Shown here piece after piece: positions 1 to 6,360 of a DNA stretch of 7,374 nucleotides. The translations under genes and the position numbers were made by a program. Within the stretch, counting starts at the first letter, position 1, and every line of letters starts with the position of its first letter. Location: NCBI GenBank assembly GCA_902796625.1, contig CADBPX010000078.1, positions 1 through 7,374 on the forward strand, in the 5' to 3' direction. The notes under the pieces were generated by a model that searched no databases, was not told where the DNA came from, and saw nothing but the letters and a program-made list of their open reading frames with translations. The DNA comes from an uncultured Pseudomonadota bacterium (GTDB lineage: Bacteria > Pseudomonadota > Alphaproteobacteria > RF32 > CAG-239).

Positions 1-17
1 GGGCTCGCTGATATAAA

Positions 18-37
18 TATACATACCTGAATGTATA
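18..37. promoter_or_regulatory. Upstream operator-like inverted repeat (site 1)
   Basis: A perfect 7-bp inverted repeat, TATACAT (18-24) and ATGTATA (31-37), with a 6-base spacer. Its right part, TGAATGTAT, and its left part, ACATAC, match the corresponding parts of the known E. coli AcrR operator upstream of acrAB, although the spacing is shorter here. Its left half (TATACATACCTG) recurs at 71-82 with one change. The adjacent gene encodes an AcrR-like repressor, so this is most simply one of its binding sites. It lies upstream of the proposed -35 box, so it might also serve a divergent promoter beyond the left edge. Binding is inferred from sequence symmetry and context. Confidence 0.55.
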
Positions 38-46
38 AAAAAAAGA

Positions 47-74
47 TTGCATAAATGTTGTAACCGGTTATATA
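47..74 (+). promoter_or_regulatory. Putative sigma-70-type promoter of the efflux operon
   Basis: TTGCAT (47-52) can act as a -35 box and TATATA (69-74) as a -10 box, with a 16-base spacer. An overlapping alternative -10, TATACA (71-76), gives an 18-base spacer. Transcription would begin near 80-84, leaving a leader of about 30 bases before the ATG at 113. The -10 region overlaps operator-like site 2, which fits repression by blocking polymerase. The spacer contains a perfect 10-bp palindrome at 61-70. The boxes are imperfect matches in AT-rich DNA, so confidence is limited. Confidence 0.4.
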
Positions 75-93
75 CATACTTGCAGGTATGCAT
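72..93. promoter_or_regulatory. Promoter-proximal operator-like inverted repeat (site 2)
   Basis: The arms ATACATAC (72-79) and GTATGCAT (86-93) pair at seven of eight positions, including a perfect CATAC/GTATG core, around a 6-base spacer. The left arm repeats site 1: 71-82 matches 18-29 at 11 of 12 bases. The two copies start 53 bp apart, close to five helical turns. The site overlaps the proposed -10 box and probable transcription start, the usual place for an autoregulatory TetR-family operator. It also includes the in-frame ATG at 92, which is another reason to prefer the downstream start at 113. Confidence 0.5.
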
Positions 94-112
94 GATTTGT
101 GATGGTGATAAA

Positions 113-736
113 ATGAGAAGAACAAAAGAAGATGCCGAACAAACCAGACGCGATATTTTGGGCGCGGCAATGGATATTTTTAGTGAAAAGGGATATTCCA
201 AAACAACTTTTGATGAGATTGCTAAGCATATTAATTTGACTAAAGGGGCAGTTTATTGGCATTTTCGCAATAAACCGGATATTGTGGCGGCTTTGATTAA
301 TCATTTTGCCGAACTGTATGTTTCGCGTATTCGGGAATTTTTGGAAAGACACCAACAAATGGAATTTCAGACAATAATCGATATGCAGCTTTTTAATAAT
401 AAAATGTTGCGGGAAGATCCATTGTTCTACAAATTTATTTTCTTTGTTACAAGTCAAATGGAGTGGAGTGAGGCAATCTTAAATAAAGTGGCTCCGTCAA
501 TTGCTGAAACCAAAAAAATTACCCGAAATTTGATTTTGGATATTTTGCAAAAATTACAACAAAATAAAAAAATTAAAGAAGATGTCGATGCGAGTTTGAT
601 TTGTGAAATTCTGATGACTATGTATGGAGGTATGTTGGACGGATATTTTACCAAAAGCCTGCAATATAGTTTTGATGAGCTGGTGCAGACGGGATTTAAC
701 TTAATATATAACAATATTAAAGCGGAAGGTGTATGA
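113..736 (+). CDS. TetR/AcrR-family transcriptional repressor of the efflux operon
   Basis: A 207-residue one-component repressor, the usual size for AcrR/TtgR-type proteins. The N-terminal TetR DNA-binding domain spans about residues 10-57: RRDIL, FSEKGYSKTTFDEIA, then the recognition helix LTKGAVYWHF (42-51), which is the characteristic AcrR-type signature. Residues from about 75 onward are variable and helical, as expected for the ligand-binding and dimer domain. The ATG at 113 is chosen because the protein then begins MRRTKEDAEQTRRDIL, which aligns with the E. coli AcrR N-terminus. In-frame upstream starts (TTG 47, ATG 92) would fall in the promoter or operator. The Shine-Dalgarno is weak (GGTG at 104-107). 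The gene is co-directional with the pump genes and its stop lies one base before the next start, so it is probably autoregulated with them. The ligand cannot be told from sequence. Confidence 0.93.
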   Translation: MRRTKEDAEQTRRDILGAAMDIFSEKGYSKTTFDEIAKHINLTKGAVYWHFRNKPDIVAALINHFAELYVSRIREFLERHQQMEFQTIIDMQLFNNKMLREDPLFYKFIFFVTSQMEWSEAILNKVAPSIAETKKITRNLILDILQKLQQNKKIKEDVDASLICEILMTMYGGMLDGYFTKSLQYSFDELVQTGFNLIYNNIKAEGV

Positions 737-737
737 A

Positions 738-1916
738 ATGAAAATCAATTATCCTAATTTGAAGGAAGTTGCAAAAAAAATTGCAATATTTGTGCTATGT
801 GTTGCAATTGGGTGGTATTTGAAAGGGCGTTTGTCGCCAAGCAATGGTATGGCCGGTTATGGAATGGGCGAGGTGTATGTTTTGGCTGAAGCGGCGCAAA
901 GTAAAGATGTGGCACCGTTTAATGATAAAATTTCGTACATAGAAGCAATTAATGAAGTGAGTATTTTACCGCAAGTAACCGGTACGGTTGAAAAAGTTTT
1001 GTTTGAAGAGGGTAGCCGAGTAGAAGCAGGGCAGGTGTTGTTTGAAATTGATGCTTCAAAATATCAGGCCGCATATGATCTGGCCAAGGCGCGTTTGGAC
1101 AGTGCCGAGGCTAACTTGGTTAAAGCAGAGCGTGATTATAATCGGCAAGTTAAATTAAGTCAGGAAAAATTTGCTTCAAAAGCAACTTTTGATACATCAG
1201 AGAGTGCATTCTTGCAGGCAAAAGCGGCAGTTGAAGAAGCTAAGGCTAACTTAGATGTGGCGCAAAAGGATTTAACCGAAACTAAAGTTACGGCGCCAAT
1301 CAGTGGAAAAATCGGTAAGGCTTTGGTTACTAAGGGAAATTATGTTATGGCCTCTAGTGTGGTTTTAGCACGTATCGTTCAAGATGATCCGGTGAGAATC
1401 AGCTTTTCGTTGACAGATAAAGAAGTGGCTTCTTTGATGCAGAAAGATTATGCCGATAAAGATCTGCAGATGCGAATTACCTTGGCAACCGGTGAAACAA
1501 TTACCGAAAAGGTTGTTAACAAGTTTATTGATAATGCTGTTAATACCAATACGGCAACGATAACCGTTTATGCTGATGTGGCTAATTCATCCGGTCGTTT
1601 AATTCCGGGAAATTATGTGCAAACCGCAATTACCGATAATCAGCCGGATATTCAAATAACGGTGCCGCAGACGGCAATTAACTATGATAAAGACGGGGCA
1701 TTCGTTTATATTGCTAAAATTAATCCGGAAAGCAGTAAAGAAAATGATTGGCATGGCGTGGCTGAACAACGTCGCGTGGTTCTGGGGGACGCTATTAACG
1801 GCAGTGAGCAAGTTGTCTTAAACGGATTAAATAAAGATGAAATGGTGATCGTGCAGGGTAATGTTAAAATTAAAAACGGCTCGCCGGTAAAGATTGGAAT
1901 TTTAGCGGATAAATAA
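738..1916 (+). CDS. RND efflux periplasmic adaptor (membrane fusion protein, AcrA/MexA-like)
   Basis: A 392-residue adaptor that would link the inner-membrane pump to an outer-membrane channel. An N-terminal hydrophobic segment (about residues 13-28) follows a short basic stretch. There is no lipobox: the only cysteine there follows FVL, so it is probably anchored by an uncleaved helix and not acylated as E. coli AcrA is. The first lipoyl half-domain includes SILPQVTGTVEKVLFEEGSR, with VEAGQVLFEID after it (75-105). An Ala/Glu/Lys-rich alpha-helical hairpin follows (about 109-180), then the second lipoyl half TKVTAPISGKIG (182-193), and the beta-barrel and membrane-proximal domains to the C-terminus. 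Start: ATG 738 has GGAAGG at 724-729, eight bases upstream. A GTG at 729 is in frame but lies inside that Shine-Dalgarno and overlaps the repressor stop. The pump gene begins 14 bp downstream. Confidence 0.94.
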   Translation: MKINYPNLKEVAKKIAIFVLCVAIGWYLKGRLSPSNGMAGYGMGEVYVLAEAAQSKDVAPFNDKISYIEAINEVSILPQVTGTVEKVLFEEGSRVEAGQVLFEIDASKYQAAYDLAKARLDSAEANLVKAERDYNRQVKLSQEKFASKATFDTSESAFLQAKAAVEEAKANLDVAQKDLTETKVTAPISGKIGKALVTKGNYVMASSVVLARIVQDDPVRISFSLTDKEVASLMQKDYADKDLQMRITLATGETITEKVVNKFIDNAVNTNTATITVYADVANSSGRLIPGNYVQTAITDNQPDIQITVPQTAINYDKDGAFVYIAKINPESSKENDWHGVAEQRRVVLGDAINGSEQVVLNGLNKDEMVIVQGNVKIKNGSPVKIGILADK

Positions 1917-1930
1917 GAGGATTACAGAGT

Positions 1931-4900
1931 ATGTTTTCAAAATTTTTTATTGAAAGACCGCGTTTTGCAGTGGTTATTGCTATTGTTATGGCTTTGGCCG
2001 GTGTTGTATCTATTATGACAATGCCGATCGGAATGTATCCGGAAATTGCTCCGCCGGAAATCAGAGTTTCAACAATGTATCCGGGGGCCAGTGCCGAAAC
2101 CGTGGCTAATAACGTGGGTATTCCTTTGGAGAAGGCAATAAACGGTATTGAAAATATGCTCTATATGTCTTCTAATTCATATAACTCCGGATCATATCAG
2201 CTTTCAGTGGTTTTTGAAACCGGTACCGATCCGGATATCGATCAAGTTAAAGTGCAAAATCGTATTCAGCAAGTGGTGGCAACACTGCCGACCGAAGTTC
2301 AAGATGTGGGAGTAACGGTGCAACGTCGTTCTTCCGATATTTTGGCGTTTTTACAGGTTACTTCGCCGAACGGTACTTATGATAGTAACTTTTTGAACAA
2401 TTATGTGGAAAATAATATTAAAGTGGCTTTAAGCCGTGCGTATGGCGTGGGAGAAGTGAATGTTATGGGAGCCGCAACCAGTATGCGGGTGTGGATCGAT
2501 GCCGACAAAGTGACGGCGCTTAATATTCCTATAGACACCGTAAAAGCAGCTATTCGCAGTCAAAACGTACAGCCTTCATTGGGATCGGTCGGTTCGGCTC
2601 CGGGTGACGGTAAGCAAGTTTTAGTTTATTCTTTGGAAACCAAAGGTCGGTTGAATGATCCGAAAGATTTTGAAAATATTATCGTGCGAACGGCCGAAGA
2701 AGGTGGTTTGGTTAAATTGAAGGATATTGCCCGTGTTGAATTGGGATCGGAAAATTATCTTTTTAACTCAACGGTTGACGGTCGGCCGGCCGTTTCAATC
2801 ATTATTAATAAGTCATCAGGTGCCAATGCGGTTAATGCAATGAAAGCCGTACGAGCCGAGTTGAATAAGTTAGAACGTTTTTATCCGGAAGATTTTGAAG
2901 TTAAGATTTTTGTTGATACTACAGATTTTATTTTAGCATCAATCGAAGAAGTTTTCTTTACTTTGTTTTTGACTTTCGGCTTGGTAGTATTGGTTTGCTA
3001 CATCTTTTTGCAAGATTGGCGCGCAACTTTGGTGCCGTCTATCGCTATTCCGGTTTCGATTTTAGCGACTTTCGCCGTGATGAAAATGTTGGGATTTAAC
3101 TTAAATATTTTAACTTTATTCGGTTTAGTGTTAGCTATCGGGCTGGTGGTTGATGACGCTATTGTGGTGGTTGAGCGTTCGCTGTTTTTAATGCAGGAAG
3201 AGAAATTAACCGCCAAAGAGGCCGCAATTAAGGCAATGGAGCAGGTTTCCAGCGCTGTTGTGGCAACCACATTGGTGCTGTTGGCAATTTTTGTACCGAT
3301 TGCTTTTATGGGCGGGATTACCGGTAAAATCTATCAGCAATTTGCGATCACAATCAGTTTTGCCATTGCTTTTTCGTCGGTTAATGCTTTAACATTGTCG
3401 CCGGCACTATCCGCAACATTTTTGCGGCCGTTTGAAGAAAAACATAGCGGATTTCTCGGTTGGTTTAACCGTTTTATCAGCGGAACGACAAATAAATATT
3501 TGGTTGTCGTCAGCTATTTGGGGCGTAAAATAAGTGTGATTGTGTTTATTTTAGGTGTATTGGCGTTATCAATAGTGTTCTTCTTAAAAATTACCTCCAC
3601 ATCATTTTTGCCGGATGAAGATCAAGGCGTTATTATGATTAATGTTCAATTACCGGAAGGGGCCTCAAACGTCAGAACCCACGAAGTAAACAAAAAAATA
3701 TTGGAGGCGGCACAAACCGAACCGGCAGTGAAATCGGTGATGAACCTTGAAGGTTTCAGTATTATGGCCGGTCAGGGCGAAAATGTCGGGTTTGGTGTTT
3801 TAGGCTTGAAAAATTGGAGTGAACGTAAAGATGATGCGGATTATTCAACCAATATTTTGAAGCGATTGCAGGCAATAACCGGTACTTTTTCCGAAGCTAA
3901 AGTACAGCTGTTTGAGTTGCCGGCACTTCCGGGTTTGGGCTCAACAAATGCCATGGATCTTAAAATTCAGGCCGTGGAAAATGCCGATATGAACGAGTTG
4001 GAAACAGTGGTGAATAATTTTTCACAACAAGCGATGGCTTTGCCGCAAATTATGATGGCTTATTCAAGCTATAATGCGCAAACACCTCATGCTTATATCG
4101 AAATTGATCGGGAAAAAGCCGAATCTTTGGGAGTGGCTGTCGGTTCGATTTATTCATCGCTACAGACTTATGTCGGCTCCAGTTACATTAACGATATTAA
4201 CATCGGTACGCAAGTGAATAAGGTAAAAATTCAAGCTGATTGGAAGTATCGTAAAGATTTAAGCAGCTTGGATAAAATTTATGTTCAGAGCAGTAAGGGA
4301 GTTATGGTACCTTTGGGAAGTTTAATTCGGGTAAAAACCGTTATGTTACCGCGAGGTATCGAACGATATAATCAATATCCGAGTGCCACGGTTAATGCCA
4401 TAGCAAACCCAGGAGTAAGTTCCGGTGATGCAATGGCAGCATTGGAAGATCTGGCTAATAAAGTTTTGCCTAAAGGATATACTTATTCGTGGTCCGGTGC
4501 CAGTTTGCAGGAAAAAAATAACCAAGGACAGATTTTTTATATTATTGCTTTTGCAATGTTGTTCGCTTATTTATTTATGGTAGCGCAATATGAAAGCTGG
4601 ATGATTCCGCTGGCGGTTATGCTTTCGGTTTTAGCAGCAATGTTGGGTGCTTTAATCGGTTTGTTTGTAACCAAAATGTCGCTGAGTATCTATGCTCAGT
4701 TGGGGTTGGTGTTATTGGTCGGATTGGCCGCCAAAAATGCTATTTTAATTGTAGAGTTTGCCAGCGAAGCACATAAAAACGGAGCAACGATTTTGAAAGC
4801 GGCATTATATGGTACTAAAGAGCGTTTTCGCGCTGTTTTAATGACAGCAATGACTTTTATTCTAGGGGTGGCACCTTTGGTATGGGCCAGCGGAGCTTCG

Positions 4901-5053
4901 GCCGGAAGCCGTGTTGCCGTCGGTGTTCCGGTGTTTTCGGGAATGATTATCGGGACTGCTGCCGGATTGGTGTTGATTCCTTTGATGTATATCCTGATTC
5001 AAACGATTACGGACTATAAAAAGGCGGATAATAATGCCTCAGCTAAGGGTTAA
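1931..5053 (+). CDS. RND multidrug efflux transporter, HAE1 family (AcrB/MexB-like)
   Basis: A full-length 1040-residue inner-membrane pump that should export hydrophobic or amphiphilic compounds using the proton gradient, as a trimer with the preceding adaptor. The layout is classic: TM1 (about 10-28, after FFIERPRFA), a large periplasmic loop, TM2-6 (about 340-500), TM7 (about 532-552), a second periplasmic loop, and TM8-12 (about 867-1030). The proton-relay residues are intact: Asp408-Asp409 in GLVVDDAIVVVE (TM4), Lys935 in GLAAKNAILIVEF (TM10) and Arg967 in RFRAVLMTAMTFILG (TM11). The switch-loop region reads GFSIMAGQGEN. The double Asp and the drug-type porter loops argue against a metal-exporting HME pump. 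GAGG at 1917-1920 serves as Shine-Dalgarno, ten bases before the ATG. The 3' end overlaps rsmB by 20 bp. The substrate range cannot be deduced. Confidence 0.96.
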   Translation: MFSKFFIERPRFAVVIAIVMALAGVVSIMTMPIGMYPEIAPPEIRVSTMYPGASAETVANNVGIPLEKAINGIENMLYMSSNSYNSGSYQLSVVFETGTDPDIDQVKVQNRIQQVVATLPTEVQDVGVTVQRRSSDILAFLQVTSPNGTYDSNFLNNYVENNIKVALSRAYGVGEVNVMGAATSMRVWIDADKVTALNIPIDTVKAAIRSQNVQPSLGSVGSAPGDGKQVLVYSLETKGRLNDPKDFENIIVRTAEEGGLVKLKDIARVELGSENYLFNSTVDGRPAVSIIINKSSGANAVNAMKAVRAELNKLERFYPEDFEVKIFVDTTDFILASIEEVFFTLFLTFGLVVLVCYIFLQDWRATLVPSIAIPVSILATFAVMKMLGFNLNILTLFGLVLAIGLVVDDAIVVVERSLFLMQEEKLTAKEAAIKAMEQVSSAVVATTLVLLAIFVPIAFMGGITGKIYQQFAITISFAIAFSSVNALTLSPALSATFLRPFEEKHSGFLGWFNRFISGTTNKYLVVVSYLGRKISVIVFILGVLALSIVFFLKITSTSFLPDEDQGVIMINVQLPEGASNVRTHEVNKKILEAAQTEPAVKSVMNLEGFSIMAGQGENVGFGVLGLKNWSERKDDADYSTNILKRLQAITGTFSEAKVQLFELPALPGLGSTNAMDLKIQAVENADMNELETVVNNFSQQAMALPQIMMAYSSYNAQTPHAYIEIDREKAESLGVAVGSIYSSLQTYVGSSYINDINIGTQVNKVKIQADWKYRKDLSSLDKIYVQSSKGVMVPLGSLIRVKTVMLPRGIERYNQYPSATVNAIANPGVSSGDAMAALEDLANKVLPKGYTYSWSGASLQEKNNQGQIFYIIAFAMLFAYLFMVAQYESWMIPLAVMLSVLAAMLGALIGLFVTKMSLSIYAQLGLVLLVGLAAKNAILIVEFASEAHKNGATILKAALYGTKERFRAVLMTAMTFILGVAPLVWASGASAGSRVAVGVPVFSGMIIGTAAGLVLIPLMYILIQTITDYKKADNNASAKG

Positions 5054-6314
5054 ATGTGCAAACATATTAAAGCGTATTTTTGAGGAAAAAATCTTTTTTT
5101 CCGATTTAAAAAATCAGCTTGAGGCTAAAGATTTGCCTTATGTGAATATGTTGGTACTGACTTCTTTGCGGCATTGGGTGAGAGCTTCGGCCGTGGTTGA
5201 CCGCTATTTGCATAAAAAAATTCCGCACAAGCACAGTATCGCCGAATATTTACTGAAATCAGCCGTGTGCGAAATTATGTATATGGAAACGCCGATTTAT
5301 GCGGTGGTTAATGAAACGGTTAAGTGTGTACGGCAGGAAACAGACCGGTTTTTGGCCGGTATGGTGAATGCGGTTTTGCGGCAGATTGTTAATCAAAAGG
5401 ATAAAATTGCTGATGAAATGCGCAAAATCTCTCCATTTCCGGCAGAATTTAAAAAAATTCTCCATGGCTATGATGCAGAACAAATTGCGCAAATGGCAGA
5501 AATAGTAGCACTTAAGCCGAGTTTAGATATAACCGTTAAAGAGAATCCGTTGCTATGGCAACAAAAATTGGGTGGTATATTGTTGCCTAACGGTACGGTT
5601 CGGCTTGAAAGTACCGAAAAAGTGCCGCAACTAACCGGATATAGCGAAGGACAATGGTGGGTGCAAGATGCGGCAGCCAGTTTGCCGGTGCAGGTAATCG
5701 GTGATGTCAGCGGTAAAAAAGTGGTGGATTTGTGTGCTGCTCCAGGGGGAAAAACGGCACAGTTAGCGGCATTAGGAGCAGATGTTACGGCACTTGATGT
5801 GTCGGCCGAACGTTTGAAAATTTTGCAACAAAATATGGCAAGGCTTGGTTTTAATAACGTAAAAACCGTGGCGTTTGATGCTACTGATTTTTTGCAAAAT
5901 ACATCGGAGAAATTCGATGTTATTTTGTTAGATGCTCCGTGCTCGGCAACCGGAACTTGGCGGCGCCATCCGGAAGTTTTGCATATTAAAACAATGGAAG
6001 ATGTTAAAAAACAAGCGGCAATTCAAAAACAAATCTTAGCTTTGTGTCATAATGTTTTAAATGTTGGCGGAATATTAGTATATAGTGTCTGCTCTTTAAG
6101 CGGTGAGGAAGGAGAAAAACAGATTGGCGAATTTTTGCAAACGCAAAAAATGTTTAAACTGATTCCGATTACCGAGGAAAAAATCTCTGCATACGGAAAA
6201 TGGCGTGATAAATTTGTTGCGCAAAACGGAACGGTTCGGACACTTCCTTGTTATGAAAAAAACAGCTCGGGTATGGACGGGTTCTTTATTTGTAAAATGC
6301 AAAGAATAAATTAA
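5034..6314 (+). CDS. rsmB: 16S rRNA (cytosine-967-C5)-methyltransferase RsmB
   Basis: A 426-residue protein, close to the 429 of E. coli RsmB (Sun/Fmu), which methylates C967 of 16S rRNA using S-adenosylmethionine. The N-terminal part (about 1-135) is the NusB-like RNA-binding domain, including the stretch YAVVNETVKCVR and later FLAGMVNAVLRQI. The C-terminal Rossmann methyltransferase has motif I DLCAAPGGKTAQLA (from Asp232), motif IV DAPCSATGTWRRHPE (Asp300, Cys303) and motif VI VYSVCSLSGEEGE (Cys353). Both cysteines of the m5C mechanism are therefore present: Cys353 as the expected nucleophile and Cys303 as the release residue. The presence of the NusB-like domain separates it from RsmF and other NOL1/NOP2/sun proteins. 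The ATG at 5034 lies inside the pump gene with AAGG at 5021-5024, nine bases upstream, so translation is probably coupled. The downstream ATG at 5054 is out of frame. Confidence 0.94.
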   Translation: MPQLRVKCANILKRIFEEKIFFSDLKNQLEAKDLPYVNMLVLTSLRHWVRASAVVDRYLHKKIPHKHSIAEYLLKSAVCEIMYMETPIYAVVNETVKCVRQETDRFLAGMVNAVLRQIVNQKDKIADEMRKISPFPAEFKKILHGYDAEQIAQMAEIVALKPSLDITVKENPLLWQQKLGGILLPNGTVRLESTEKVPQLTGYSEGQWWVQDAAASLPVQVIGDVSGKKVVDLCAAPGGKTAQLAALGADVTALDVSAERLKILQQNMARLGFNNVKTVAFDATDFLQNTSEKFDVILLDAPCSATGTWRRHPEVLHIKTMEDVKKQAAIQKQILALCHNVLNVGGILVYSVCSLSGEEGEKQIGEFLQTQKMFKLIPITEEKISAYGKWRDKFVAQNGTVRTLPCYEKNSSGMDGFFICKMQRIN

Positions 6315-6323
6315 TAATTTTGG

Positions 6324-6360
6324 TTTATCATCACCTCAAACGTCAGGAGGGGATTATGAA
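6324..6360 (+). promoter_or_regulatory. Possible stem-loop covering the Shine-Dalgarno and start codon of the last gene
   Basis: The 41-base gap after rsmB carries a very strong Shine-Dalgarno, AGGAGG at 6345-6350, five bases before the ATG at 6356. Bases 6324-6337 can pair with 6347-6360 at 12 of 14 positions, including one G-U. The mismatches are at 6329/6355 and 6333/6351, and the loop is the nine bases 6338-6346. The stem includes most of the Shine-Dalgarno (CCTC 6334-6337 with GAGG 6347-6350) and the whole start codon. There is no trailing T-run, so it is not an intrinsic terminator. A role in limiting translation is inferred from pairing alone. Confidence 0.4.

Noticed and set aside
47..112. 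Longer N-terminus for the repressor, from TTG at 47 or ATG at 92
   Set aside because: The extension has no family counterpart, falls in the promoter and operator repeats, and the ATG at 113 aligns with the AcrR N-terminus.
729..737. GTG at 729 as the adaptor start
   Set aside because: It lies inside the GGAAGG that serves ATG 738 and would overlap the repressor stop. ATG 738 has proper spacing.
3601..3850. Unusual switch loop in the pump (GFSIMAGQGEN)
   Set aside because: It differs from E. coli AcrB, but similar loop lengths and sequences occur in other HAE1 pumps, so it is ordinary variation.
68..6302. Several 68-129 codon minus-strand open frames opposite the repressor, adaptor, pump and rsmB
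   Set aside because: All lie antisense within well-supported genes and have low-complexity or nonsense-like translations without domain signatures.
6315..6355. Intrinsic terminator between rsmB and the last gene
   Set aside because: The pairing found there includes the Shine-Dalgarno and ATG and is not followed by a T-run.
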